From Enterobacter sp. BIGb0383 (lineage in GTDB: Bacteria > Pseudomonadota > Gammaproteobacteria > Enterobacterales > Enterobacteriaceae): a DNA stretch of 64,000 nt. The position numbers and the translations under genes are program-made. The stretch spans positions 248,001 through 312,000 of the forward strand of contig NZ_RJKQ01000005.1 in NCBI RefSeq assembly GCF_003751845.1, written 5' to 3'. Under the pieces are notes generated by a model that worked only from the letters and a program-made list of their open reading frames with translations, was not told where the DNA came from and searched no databases. Of the stretch, positions 1 through 11,500 are shown piece after piece (the first letter of the stretch is position 1; each line of letters starts with the position of its first letter).

Positions 1-1150
1 CGTCGAAAGAAGAGAGTGCAGGAAGCGCGCTACCCTGCCGACCCGCATTTGCCATTTCACGCCCGGTCGCACTGACCAGCTGGTACAGACTGTCATAGGT
101 ACAGGTATTTTCAGGCAGCACTTTCTGATTGCGCCAGAAGCGGACATCCTCCGCGTCATTATGAATACGCAGCACATTGCCCACCGGATCGTACGCGTAG
201 TGCAGATCCTGCAGCACTTTAGCACCGCCAGGGTGCCCCGTCGGCCGTACGGTGGTGATCCGACTCAGCCGCCCGGTTTCCGGCTCGTAAACGGAGATCG
301 TTACTACGCCATTACCGTGCTCTTCACGTAGCTTCTGACCGGCGGCAGACCAGGTCAGGGAGCGGACGATAGCCTGTTCCTTCCCGCCTTTTCGCGTCAG
401 CCAGCTTGCCGAAAGCTGGCCTGCCACGTCATAGGCCATGCGCTGCAGATGACCGAGCGCATCACGCGTGGTCAGTACCCCACCCGTTGTATCGGTAGTG
501 GTCAGCGTGGTGTAAGCCTCAGAGGCCAGCAGGCCGTTCCAGACAGAAGGATCTTTCCCCTGCCAGTCGACCGTATCAGCCGCCTTCAGCAACTGCCGCG
601 TGACGGACAGCGGGACGCCTGTAAGAGAGAAGCTCTCCGTTTGCATCAGCCCCGCCGTGTCGTAGTGGCTCACGCACTGACCGGCCCGATTTAGCGCTTT
701 ATTGGCGACGGCGTTGTCGGCATAGACAAAACGCTCCGCGATCCGCGCATTCTCCCCCTTCACCTGCTCCGTCATACTCAGCGGGCGTCCAGGTAATTCC
801 GCGCTTTCATACTGAAACGTCCCAACCGTCCCCAGGGCATCGACCGTCACGGCAGGCCGCCTGGCAGGATCGTTCACGAGAACGGAAACCCCGGCATCCG
901 CGCTGGTGGTCCGTAATACTCTGTCGGACAGATCGCGCAGGTAATTAATATTTGCCACGCCGGAGCGGAACAGACGCGGGTCGGTGCTTTGCACCAACGC
1001 AGCACGGGCATCGTACTGATGGCGGGTGATGCGCTCTTCGGTGTTATCCTGGCTATCAGGATGCCGGTAATAGACAATATCGCGCACGGCCAGCCCACGG
1101 CCATCCAGCACGGTGACCGAGGGGGTTTTCGCATAAAGGGATGCACTCAT
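1..1150 (-). CDS. TcC subunit (TccC/Rhs-type), N-terminal part, runs off the left edge
   Basis: Reading leftward from ATG at 1150 (GGAG eight bases upstream) the frame stays open to the window edge, giving 383 codons. The start, MSASLYAKTPSVTVLDGRG, then DIVYYRHPD, TEERITRHQYDARAALVQS and LRTTSADAGVSVLVND, follow the Photorhabdus TccC pattern closely. Rhs/YD-type repeats such as YDPVGNVLRIHND and YDSLYQLVSATGREMANAG follow. TcC proteins of about 950 residues close the TcB-TcC cocoon and carry, after a self-cleaving Rhs core, a hypervariable C-terminal toxin enzyme delivered through the TcA pore. Only the conserved front part is visible, so the toxin type cannot be told. It is the third gene of the Tc operon, 60 bp after the TcB gene. 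Family assignment is firm. Confidence 0.9.
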   Translation of the reverse strand, partial: MSASLYAKTPSVTVLDGRGLAVRDIVYYRHPDSQDNTEERITRHQYDARAALVQSTDPRLFRSGVANINYLRDLSDRVLRTTSADAGVSVLVNDPARRPAVTVDALGTVGTFQYESAELPGRPLSMTEQVKGENARIAERFVYADNAVANKALNRAGQCVSHYDTAGLMQTESFSLTGVPLSVTRQLLKAADTVDWQGKDPSVWNGLLASEAYTTLTTTDTTGGVLTTRDALGHLQRMAYDVAGQLSASWLTRKGGKEQAIVRSLTWSAAGQKLREEHGNGVVTISVYEPETGRLSRITTVRPTGHPGGAKVLQDLHYAYDPVGNVLRIHNDAEDVRFWRNQKVLPENTCTYDSLYQLVSATGREMANAGRQGSALPALSSFD

Positions 1151-1183
1151 AAGAGAACTCCATGGGTAAATCATTCCAGAAAC

Positions 1184-1204
1184 ACCGGCAGCAGCGCTGC
1201 CGGT
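1184..1204 (-). other. Intercistronic hairpin between TcB and TcC genes
   Basis: Perfect 9-bp inverted repeat ACCGGCAGC / GCTGCCGGT around a 3-base loop, in the 60-bp gap between the TcB stop and the TcC start. No U-run follows it in the transcribed (minus) direction, so it looks more like a stability or partial-termination element than a full terminator. Confidence 0.5.
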
Positions 1205-1210
1205 ATCGCA

Positions 1211-4200
1211 TTACACGGCGATTCCGCTGGCCGTGTCGTTTTCATCTTCACTGACCACAAACCAGGGCGTGAACAGGGTTCGACGCAGCCAGCCTTTTGC
1301 CGTCACAACCTGCCACTCGCGCCCGGTCGAGTCGTAGCAGTGGGTATCGGCATACAGGTCCTGACGGGCGCTGTCATCGCTGACATATTTCCAGCTATCG
1401 AGGAAATAGGGCTGATACACGCGAACCGGCTGGCCCTTGTTGTCGAACTCCGTCCTGCCGGTGACCGCCCAGCGAAACGTTGTTTCCGCGAGCACCGGCG
1501 TACCGTCTGAGCGGGTCGCCAGCGCACCGGATGCCGTTCGCTGCCAGGCTTCACCGTTCGTCTGGCGGCTTGCCGTCTGCAGCTCCCGGCCAAAACCATC
1601 GCTGAACGTCACCTGCTGACGAATTTGCTGCTGCGGATCGCTGTCATAGCGGTCGGTGGCCAGAGTCACCACATGCGGCGGCAGCTTCGCATCCCCGGTT
1701 TCTAACCAGCTGTCGGCAACATAGATCAGGCAAAGTGAGATCGGTAGCGGTGCCGCCAGGGCCAGCGCCTGATCTGCCGTCTTCGGGATCGCCATAGCGG
1801 TATCGCTGTATCCGGCTGCAACCCCATTTTCCGTCCCACGAATGCGCCGCGAGGTTACCCGTCCCAGCGCATCCAGGGTGACGGCGTGCACATTGTCGTT
1901 CACGTCCGTAACCCTGACCGGCAACAGAAAGCGCCAGTCATATTCGGCGGTGGTGGTCAGCCCGGCGGCATCCTTCAGCTGCAGGATCGCGCAGTCATAC
2001 GCATCGCGCGTCACCGTGACCGCCCCGGTGAGCAGACTGTCGCGCCAGGTTTCAGGCTGCCAGAAGTGCGCTGCCGATGCCCAGGTGGTATAGCCCTGAC
2101 GCCCCACCCACAGTTTTTTGCTCGCTTCCGCAGGGCGCGCAAAAAGATAGCTGGCCTGCAGCCAGCCTGCGTCAGAGAGCGTTTGAGTTGGGATCGTTTC
2201 CGCCAGCGCGCTGACGATCGCCTCATCAAAAACGGCCGTTTCGCTAAAAGCCCGCCGGGGTGGAAACGCCGGAGCCTGGACCGTGGCGTTATTTTGGGCG
2301 TCCAGATACCAGGCCTGCTCCTGCCCGGCCAGGAGATAAGGCTGACTGTCGGCCAGCAGCGTGCCAGCGTCGCGGAGAGATTCCAGGCTCAGCCCGCCCG
2401 CCGGAACGGCAGTCACGGGATACGTAAACGCATCTCGACGGGTGGCATCCGCCAGACCGGGGAGCCAGACTCCCTGTTCGATATTCGCCAGGCAGTGCCA
2501 GCTCTCCTGGATCCGTTCAAGCCGCAGCACCTGCTGCTGTTCATCGAAGCTGGCAGCAAACAGGGTTTCCGGCAGCTCAGCTGAATAGGGGCTTGCCGAA
2601 GTCTGAGTTCGCCGTGGATAGCAGATATTGACCTGCTGTAGCGGCTGACCGTAAGGATCGCGGCTGAGCACCACCTGCTGGCGACACTGCGGATCGCTGC
2701 TGACCCGCTCATAAAGGTAAGTCCGGCTTTCCACAATCGCCGGCGCGATAACCGGCGCGTCTCCTTTGGACGCCACCAGTCGCACCTGGGGACGATGTTC
2801 CGTCACCGAATAAGGGACGCGGGGATCGTCAGCGCCAAAAAGCTCGCCACGCAGCGGCTGGCCTTTCAGGCCCCGACGCAGCCAGAACAGAGTCGACGCA
2901 TCGGGCATACAGACCTGTTCATCCTCACCGCTTCCGACGGTAAATCGGGGTCTGAATAGCCCGAAAGCCTGCGTATCGCCTTTCCAGTACTCATCCGCAA
3001 GCCGATCATCCACCTCCGGTAAACCGGTGGCATACCAGCTGCGCTGAATACTGGCCGTCGTGCTCTGTCCCACCAGGGTATCGGCATCGCGGGACTCCAC
3101 AAAGCCAAACCCGCGAAACTCACGCTCCTGCGAATCCCACACGCCGTGCCGGTAGCGGATGGTGCTGATTAGCTGGTTACCGCTAATCTCATCGCGTGTT
3201 TCCGTGCGCCGGAGCGTATGCAGGGCAAACGGCAAATAGCATACCGGCGCAGATTTTCCCGCCGCCGCTGCGTCGGCTTTCTCATCGAGCCAGAACTGGG
3301 CCGAGCTACGGTAAAGCAGTGCGTGACTGGCCCCCATACCGTTACTCATGGCATTTAGCAGCCAGGGTTTGCTGTCAGTCAGCGGACAAACATAATGGCG
3401 CGGCTGCGGATGCGTGACCGTCAGTATCAGACTGGCAACCCCAAGCCCCTGGATATCGGCCAGCTGCAGGCTGCTGGTTCGCTCATAGCGTACCCCGTCC
3501 GGCAGACTCACGCTGAACGGAGCCGTAAAGTCGTTCCCGCTCTGGTTGCGGTAAATCAGGAGCCGGTCGCTGAGGGCATAAATAAGATCGGTGGTGCCGG
3601 AGCCATCGATGTCCGCCAGAAAAAGCTGGTCAGGATTAAAAGACACAGCAGGCTGAGTAAAACCCGGCATGATAATCGGTGGCGCAAAGCGGCCATGTCC
3701 GAGATTGGGCCAGTAGCAAACCCCTTCTGCCCGCACCTCCACCAGATGCTGCTGACCGCTGCCGGCCATATCGCTAAAGGCAACCAGTACCCTGGCATCC
3801 GTTCCGGGGATCGGCAGCGTGATACCCTCGGGCTGAAGCACCGTCTGCGCTTTGCTCCAGCCGGCACCGGTTCCGCTGTAGAGCCGTACGCTTTTCGGCC
3901 CGATCAGCACCAGATCCGCCAGACCCGCACCGCGGATATCCGCCAGCTGTGCACGCGGGTGATGATATTCCACCGGCAGAGCAGACAACGGTGTAAAGTT
4001 CCGCCACTCCCGCTCAGCCGTTCGTGCATACTGCCCGGCCACCTCGGGGGCAGTTACCAGCCACTCCAGCCGTCCGTCGCCGTTGAAATCGGCCAGAACC
4101 GCGCCGTCCCGCAGGGAAGGCTGCGAAGGTAGCGGCATGGCCTGATCCCAGGTAACGGCATCCGCATCATCCCCTGGCTGGCGCACCGGTGCCCGATACC

Positions 4201-5473
4201 ACCAGGCTTCGCGGTCCTGATACAGAATACCGGCGGTCCCTTCACCGTTGAGATCCACCATCTGGTACGGCTGTAACGTATTCAGCGCCCCCATATCGTC
4301 ACGCTGCTGCCACTCCGCCCTCTCCGGCGGCGCAAATGCCTGCCAGCCAAAGGTCAGCGGAGGCAAAGCACACGGAGCGCCATCCGCTTCATAGCCTACC
4401 GTGTAAGCGGAAGTTAGTGTCGTCATGGTCGGGGCCTGAGCATAGTTCAGCTGCAGGCGAGAGATCGGTTCAGGGGTTTCATTCTCTTCCTGCACACCGG
4501 CCAGGGTCTGCAGCCGATGAAACAGCAGGATCTCATGACAAAGACGTCGGGTACGGACCTCGAAGCCGTATTCCCAGCTGGAAAAGCAGTCCTGGCGGCA
4601 CGGCCAGTTTCCGGCGTCAGGGTTTTGCCATGTCGGGATATCTGCATCACCGCTCTGACGATCGCCGTAGTCGCACACCACCACAAACAGCCAGTCATCC
4701 TCTTTGGGCGGCAGCACCAGCGCGGGCAGCGTGCGACCGGCCTGCTTATTGCCATACCAGGCCGCAGCCAGATAGCGCTGGGCCGTCGCGGCGGGGTGTT
4801 GGGCAAGCTCTTCTGCGTCGCAGTTAGCGCCATTTTCATCCCGATACTGATAGTAGATCTGCTCCCCGGTCGCTGAGACGGAGGACTCCTCAAGCCATAC
4901 GGCGGTCCGGGACAGATCGTCCGGATGACTGATACGGGCCTGGGCAGTGCGGCCCAGCAGATGCACCTGACCGTCCGGGCGATATAACACCCAAAAGTCC
5001 TGCTGGCCTGCCGTCTCCGGCACCCAGTACTCCAGGCGGCTAAAATCGGTTTCCACCCGCGAGCGGTACGCATGAACCCGGTAGTTCCCACCGACTTTGA
5101 CGCCGAGGAGTGTCGTGGCGCTGCGGATCTCCGCCATGCCGCTCTTCGTCAGTACCGGTACCAGGACTTCGCCGTCCGGTCCGGTGAAGGTATCGGTGCC
5201 GTCATAGGCTGGCACGCCTTTGTGGGTTCGCAGACGGACCGCCGGACGGTGGATATTCCATCCCATCCCGAACGGTCCGTTACCGCTGCGGCTGTGGTAG
5301 TTCAGCGTCAGGGGCGGAGCATAGCCCCGTCCGGCACTGACGGGTAAAGGTACCGATAGCATCGCCGCACCATCCGGACCGGCAGCGGCAATATCCCCCT
5401 TCAGCCCGCTTATCGCGCCACCGCCCTCGGGAAGAGAAGGCGCGGTCAGGGCTAAATTCTCTGAATTTTGCAT
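1211..5473 (-). CDS. TcB subunit of Tc toxin complex (TcaC/TcdB type, SpvB domain)
   Basis: The 1420-residue protein is the large half of the TcB-TcC cocoon that encloses the toxin and docks on the TcA pore. Residues about 10-330 form the SpvB-type N-terminal domain (PSLPEGGGAI, PLPVSAGRGYAPPL, NGPFGMGWNI). Residues about 400-680 hold FG-GAP/VCBS propeller repeats with the motifs DLNGEGTAGILY, DFNGDGRLEWL, DIRGAGLADLVL, DIDGSGTTDLIY and DIQGLGVASL, which make the beta-propeller gate. The mid-N and mid-C TcdB domains and an Rhs-like strip (LDALGRVTSRR near the C-terminus) follow. Length is normal for the family, about 1450. The start is supported by AGGAGAG eight bases upstream. The gene lies 53 bp after the TcA gene and 60 bp before TcC, which indicates one operon. 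No frameshift is seen. Confidence 0.93.
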   Translation of the reverse strand: MQNSENLALTAPSLPEGGGAISGLKGDIAAAGPDGAAMLSVPLPVSAGRGYAPPLTLNYHSRSGNGPFGMGWNIHRPAVRLRTHKGVPAYDGTDTFTGPDGEVLVPVLTKSGMAEIRSATTLLGVKVGGNYRVHAYRSRVETDFSRLEYWVPETAGQQDFWVLYRPDGQVHLLGRTAQARISHPDDLSRTAVWLEESSVSATGEQIYYQYRDENGANCDAEELAQHPAATAQRYLAAAWYGNKQAGRTLPALVLPPKEDDWLFVVVCDYGDRQSGDADIPTWQNPDAGNWPCRQDCFSSWEYGFEVRTRRLCHEILLFHRLQTLAGVQEENETPEPISRLQLNYAQAPTMTTLTSAYTVGYEADGAPCALPPLTFGWQAFAPPERAEWQQRDDMGALNTLQPYQMVDLNGEGTAGILYQDREAWWYRAPVRQPGDDADAVTWDQAMPLPSQPSLRDGAVLADFNGDGRLEWLVTAPEVAGQYARTAEREWRNFTPLSALPVEYHHPRAQLADIRGAGLADLVLIGPKSVRLYSGTGAGWSKAQTVLQPEGITLPIPGTDARVLVAFSDMAGSGQQHLVEVRAEGVCYWPNLGHGRFAPPIIMPGFTQPAVSFNPDQLFLADIDGSGTTDLIYALSDRLLIYRNQSGNDFTAPFSVSLPDGVRYERTSSLQLADIQGLGVASLILTVTHPQPRHYVCPLTDSKPWLLNAMSNGMGASHALLYRSSAQFWLDEKADAAAAGKSAPVCYLPFALHTLRRTETRDEISGNQLISTIRYRHGVWDSQEREFRGFGFVESRDADTLVGQSTTASIQRSWYATGLPEVDDRLADEYWKGDTQAFGLFRPRFTVGSGEDEQVCMPDASTLFWLRRGLKGQPLRGELFGADDPRVPYSVTEHRPQVRLVASKGDAPVIAPAIVESRTYLYERVSSDPQCRQQVVLSRDPYGQPLQQVNICYPRRTQTSASPYSAELPETLFAASFDEQQQVLRLERIQESWHCLANIEQGVWLPGLADATRRDAFTYPVTAVPAGGLSLESLRDAGTLLADSQPYLLAGQEQAWYLDAQNNATVQAPAFPPRRAFSETAVFDEAIVSALAETIPTQTLSDAGWLQASYLFARPAEASKKLWVGRQGYTTWASAAHFWQPETWRDSLLTGAVTVTRDAYDCAILQLKDAAGLTTTAEYDWRFLLPVRVTDVNDNVHAVTLDALGRVTSRRIRGTENGVAAGYSDTAMAIPKTADQALALAAPLPISLCLIYVADSWLETGDAKLPPHVVTLATDRYDSDPQQQIRQQVTFSDGFGRELQTASRQTNGEAWQRTASGALATRSDGTPVLAETTFRWAVTGRTEFDNKGQPVRVYQPYFLDSWKYVSDDSARQDLYADTHCYDSTGREWQVVTAKGWLRRTLFTPWFVVSEDENDTASGIAV

Positions 5474-5485
5474 AATAGACTCTCC

Positions 5486-5510
5486 TCAGGCTCCCCGCAG
5501 GGGAGCCTGA
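5486..5510 (-). other. Intercistronic hairpin between TcA and TcB genes
   Basis: Perfect 11-bp inverted repeat (TCAGGCTCCCC / GGGGAGCCTGA, loop GCA) between the TcA stop and TcB start. The TcB Shine-Dalgarno (AGGAGAG) begins within the downstream edge of the stem on the minus strand, so folding could both protect the 3' end of TcA mRNA and dampen TcB translation. No U-run follows. Confidence 0.6.
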
Positions 5511-5525
5511 TAGCAGATACAAGAA

Positions 5526-8500
5526 TTAACCGATGATGGTGTAGCGGATATGCAGAATGATGTCCGTCAGACTGAGCAGCAACGCTTTCTGTCGGTCCCC
5601 AATGTCCGGGAAACTCAGGACCAGCGTCCCGGTATCCTCCACCGGGATCCCTTCAAACGGCAGCCAGCGGCTGTCATTGAAATCGAGCTGGAACTGACCG
5701 CTGTCATTCATCCCATGAGAGACCGCCAGCGCATCACACCCGCGTGGCAAAACCACGCTGCCGCCGTAGCTGAGCACCGCCCGCACGTCCTGATACGGGC
5801 CGGTGAGGGCGGGCAGCGTGACGCTGATTTGCTTGATGCGTCGCGTTTTACCCAGCGCGTCCGGATAATCCTTATCGATCTTAAGGTCGGAGAGCTTCAG
5901 AGAAGCCTGCAGCCGCTTATCCGATGTCACGGTCAGGCCGTTAACGGCAGCCCCGGCACTGCCTTTGCCCGCAGTGACCAGGGTCGTGACCGCCGTTGCC
6001 AGCGTAAAGGCATCCTTCCCGGCCAGCCCGGCATAAACCTCAGACAGACAGACGGTACGCGTCACCTCTTTTTCCCGCTCGTCGGCCTGTAAATAACGTT
6101 CTTCCATCTGCGCCAGACTGAGCTGTAGCGTCTCACCTGCCATTAAACCGGCATAGGTTCCCTGCCAGGCACCAGGACGGATAAACGTGGCGCTCGCCGT
6201 CCCCATCGTCCATTTCCAGGCTTCCTGCGCCATCAGACAGCGGGACACGGTCAGATCGTAGAACTGGTAATAAATCGCCGCCAGCTTGCCACGCAGCCAG
6301 CTGTAAAGGGCTTTGTTGGTGAATTTATTTTGCAGGAAGGTCATCTGCGCCCGGGTCTGGGTCTGCTGCGTCTCCAGATACGTTTTCTGCATTACCGCCG
6401 CCTCACGCTTAATCGCCAGCGCGGCCAGCTGAGCGTCAATTTGCTTCATCTCACACTCTGCCGTATTACGCTGAACGTCCCACTCCTGACGGCGACGACG
6501 ATAGGCTTCAGACTGGGTGATACGCTCTGCAGCGGCATGCGAAGCAGAAGCCCCTATCTCAATACCGGTTCCCACTGCCTTAGCGATAGCACCATAGCGG
6601 GAACCGCCGAATGCCATACCGTAAATATTGGGCACCGCATCCAGGCCCGCAGCAACGGTATAGGCCGCGCGTGCCGTAGTGGACAATACGGCCGAACTCA
6701 GGGCAAGCTCCATAGCCTGCGTCTCTCCGCGATTGACATCTTCGTCATAGAGTTTGCTGTAGTGGCTATGGCGCGACTGCGCCCCATGGCGACTCTCTTC
6801 AAGCGCCAGTTGGTCAGCGTCGATCTCGGTAATATTTTTTTGCTGCAGGGAAAGGCTTTGCAGCATCAGCTCCGCCCCCTGAGTCAGTAATAACTCCGAG
6901 AGCGCTTCTGCATCCTGGCGCTCCGTGATACTGAGCAGATTACTGCCAAACTGGGTTAACTGATTAACCATCCCACGGGCGTTCTCCAGCATGACCGGGA
7001 AGCGATACAGCGGCATCACTGCCGCAGGCAGGTTGCTCCCGCCCTGAGATGCAATAACGGCAGCACTCAACAGCGCCGCCGGATCGGCGGGCGCGGCATA
7101 GATCGCCAGCGACAGAGGTTGCCCGTCAATGGAGAGATGGTGACGCAGGTTATACAGACGCTGTGCCAGGGTCTGCCAGTAGCCAATCAACTTATCGTTC
7201 TGCTGCGGCAGAAACAGGTCGGTCAGCGAATTGGCGGTAAAGAGTTCCACCGAGTCAGTTTGCTGGCGTACCGCCTCCAGCGCCTGCAGGGTGCGAGTTT
7301 TCAATGTTTGATCCGCGGCATTTCCCAGACGAGGATTGCTCCAGTCGGCACTAAAGGTCAGCCAGGGTTCGTCACCGAGCACGCTCAGCGCCTGGACATA
7401 CCACATTTTGGCTTCGTTAAGAGTATCGCGCTCAAGCAGGCGGTAGGCGGCATCACCCCGGGCAATTAGCAGATCAAGCCAGGACATAAAGGTCGCCACT
7501 TTATAGTGCATCGGGTCTGCCTGCGCTACCGCATCCGGATCTACCGAATCCAGCGGGCTGGCATTCCAGGAAATATCGTCTTCCAGCGGGCGTACATTCC
7601 ATTGCCAGGCGGCAGGCTGACCATCAAGCAGATACCCTTCGGGACTCCAGATATATTTAATCCAGCGGGTCGCCTCGGTAAATCGACTCTCCTGCAGCAG
7701 ACGCTTAAAGACCATCATCGGCACATAGTAGAACATCTCCCAAAAATAGAGGGCGTTAGCCCCGTTAAAATCCATGGGTTCCGTCTGCAGATCGAGAATT
7801 ACCACGTTTTCAAACATCGAGAGTTTTGACTGACTATTAATTTCTATCGCGGTCCGGGTGTCGTCCACATACTTGAAGTGGGCACCCAGCCATGAGCTAT
7901 CACCCATTTTATCGGTGGTTAAAAAGACGCGGGCGCAATATTCCGTATTGAGCGGTGTCGCATCCAGAGGAATAAATAGCCGCACGCTCAATTCGGTATC
8001 GGCCAGCATACCGGTATAAACAACGTGCGCGTCGTTATCTACCACATGTTTAAGGCTGAGGTAAAATTTGCGGCTGCTTCCGTGAACGCTTGCGCTATAG
8101 CGGGGCAGCACAAAATCCACATAGAAGCCTTTCCCCAGCTGGGGTTCCTGTAATAGCTGGGTTTCCATTGACAGCACGGTGTTAAGACCGGTATTCGCCC
8201 GGGTAACCAGCTGTTTAGCAAAGAGCGTATTGACCCTGATACGGTGAACGCCATACTGCAGATACTGCGCAGAGGTCGTCGTCTGGTTTAGCGTAATAAC
8301 GGGTACGGCGTCGAGGGTCAGCGTCACGCGGAAGCTTTCCTTACCCAGCGAGCGCCCGTCTCCGGCCGGCGCGGATGCGCTGCAGGTGAGCGTAAGGTCA
8401 AGGGTGTTGTTAACAAATGCGCTTAGCGGCACTTCGATTGTTTTATTTTCAAACAAAAAGAGTGATTCGCCAAATGTAAATTTAGAACGTCGGTCGGAGA

Positions 8501-11500
8501 TAAAGCTTACGTTACCGCCTCCCGTCACCGTAATTTTCACATCCGCAGGGTTAATAGTGGTATTAATATACTCAAAACTGCTGAAGGTAAAATCAGGCCC
8601 GGCTGACGGGAATGGGTTACTCCGACAAACCGATACCGGAGCTGGAGGATGTGCCACTGTATATTTTGACACCGCCCGATATAACTCCCCCCATTTAAAT
8701 GCAGCCTGCGAATCCTTATTTGATGCAGGAATATCGGCTATTCTGAAATGAGGAACAAACCCCCCATTGATATACTGTGATGATGCACTTAAAAATACAA
8801 GGCGACTGTTTTTTTTGATTAGACAATCTACAACATACTTTTGTGATGAGGCATAACTCCCTACCGACACACTTCGTGGAAGATAGAACTCTTCGCCCAT
8901 AAGACCGGACTGCTTCATCATGTCGACCAGAGTGCCGCTCCGTGCACCTTTATAGCCATTATAAATTACTTTTGCAGTGGCATTAATTTTCAGCGCCACT
9001 TTTCCGTTATTCGTCAAGGAGACATTGACAGGCGATACCGAGCTGCCATTCATTATTGAATAATAACCATCCCCCCATCCATAGCCCAGACTTACCGGTT
9101 TCGAAACACCAACACTACAATAGCGTGAATTCAAAAGTACCGCAGAGGTCGTACTTAGCTGAGAGGAGACAGGCGCAGCTAACTCCTGAGCCGCCGCTTC
9201 GGCAAGCTCCTCAATATGACCATCGGGCAAAATACGCACCCCGGAAATATTTGATAATTTATTACCATAGCTGGCGAGTTTTTTATGGAAAAAGAAATAA
9301 AGCCGTTCATTATGCGTATCACAGCCGCAGTACATTCCCATAGCACTAATCGGGATACTTTGCGGGGGCAAAATATTCCGTGCTGAGGTCACCGATACCG
9401 GAACACTCCAGGTGCCGTCATGCAGAATATGCGCATATTTCAGCTGATACTCAATGGACCGGGTGGTTGTGCTGCCGCTGGTGACAGAAATTTCCCGGCT
9501 TTCCACCCAACAAATATGCAGCCGCGACTGGAAGATGACCGGACGCACCAGATCGTTGACGGCGCTAATCGCGACGCTAATTTTTGTCCATTCACGCCAG
9601 GCATTGGCCGGTAGCGTGCCATTTGCCATTTTACCAATATCCGCTGAACGCCAGTAATAATCGCCATTCGCCGCTCGTCCAATGATATACGTCAGACCAT
9701 ACTGGTCGGTGACGCTATCGTGGTAGCCGCCGATCACCTTCAGGTTAGCGATCTCCTCGAAGCGGGTCATATAGGTTTTAAACCCATCTTCCACGGTATC
9801 GCTCGACAGCTGGCTCTGGCTCAGCGACTGAAGCATCTCATCCATCATACCGGTCTGGCCAATACGCAGGGTCGGGTCGATATAGTTTTCCGGATAGTAA
9901 ACCAGCTGCGAAACGCCTGCCCAGGTGCTATAGCGCTTGTTCCAGAGATCCCAGTCGGTAAAAAATGGCCGGGATTTGACGCTGTTTGTTACTCCGTCTT
10001 CAATCCCCGTCAGCGCCCGGTTGACATACAGCTGCAGGCTGGCAATCGCTTCTGCCAGACGGGTGGTTTTTACCTGCGCGGAGATCTTATTATCAATCAG
10101 CAGCCAACTGTAGAGTTTATCGCGGTCCGTCACCCAGGCGGGGGTGATATACTTAATCGCGTAGGCGCTAAGCGCGGCGCTAAGACGTTCATCCAGGGCC
10201 GCCTGTAGCTCGGTCTTCTGCCGGGTATTAAGCCCCGACTGTAGAATCTGACCCATCGCCTTCCAGTCAGCATAGGCAGGCGAACTATTTGAGGTGGTGT
10301 ATTTCATGCCCATCAACCTGGCCACGCCCGCAGGCGTTATCCCCAGCGAGGTGGCGATATCCACCCACTGCAGGGTCACATCAATATCCCGCCAGCTACT
10401 GAAGGTCAACGCGACACCGTTATGCTGAGTCAGGCCCTGGGCAACCAGCTGTTCATCAAGCATCATCGCCTGCGCCAACCGTGCAGGCGTTAGTTTTCCC
10501 TCGCCCAGTGCAGACAGCACTTCCGTAGCCGAAGAACCGCAGCGCTGTAGCCAGTGGTGAAGGCGAGTCAGCCCACGCATCGTGGACAGACTATGCGGCA
10601 GGTTTGTGACACCCGCGTTCTCCTGGAATTTCGCTGGCGACATCACCGCCAGGGCGAGTTCCCCGGCTGTCAGCTTCAGCGTGCTGACCATTAATGCCAG
10701 CTGCCCCAGCACCTGACTAAAACCGACCACTTTTGTCGTCTCTGCGGCCGTGCGGCCTTCCTTCATCACCAGCGTCAGAAAAGCCGAAAGCGTCAGCCCC
10801 TGAGGCTGCAAATTGTTAAGCCAGACCAGCAGATACCAGGCGATATCCGCCGAATCCAGCTGCGTGGCGGCGGCCACGAAAGGCGCCAGCGCGAGCGAAC
10901 GTTCATTCCAGTCGCTAAACGTCCGGTCGCCTAAACCATTTTTTAGCGTCGTCAGCAGGTTTTCAATATCCGGCGACAGGGCGGTGCTATAACGCGTCGT
11001 GGTCATTAGCCAGAGATCGCTGATGGTCAGGTTTTGCTCCCTGAGCCATTCGGTACAGAGGCCGATAAAACTAACCAGATTAGCCAGCGCCTGGCCTGAA
11101 AGCGTCGCGATAGCGGTCGATGCATAAGGTGAGACGGACAGTAGTGCAGCCAGTTCCGTGACGCTCAGCCCATGCGCATCGGCCAGTAGTTTAACCCGAT
11201 ACAGCGCGGAGAGATCGTCAATAGTACAGGTGAAATGCACCTGGGTACTTTTCCCCTTCGCCAGCGTCCACAGGGTATAAAGTTCGGTATCATTGACCTG
11301 AAAAGCCCCTTTCATTACCCCGGTGCGGAAGGTGTCGGTCACCATCGAGGGTTCCAGCACAATCGATGCGCCATCAGCGGAAAAAATCTGACCGTTTAAG
11401 GGCGGTGAATTAAATAACCGGGTAAATGCAGAAGGGCGGTGGCGATAGCTGGTTTGATTGATTGCCGCACCGGCGAGGATCAGGCTATCAGAGAGCGTAG

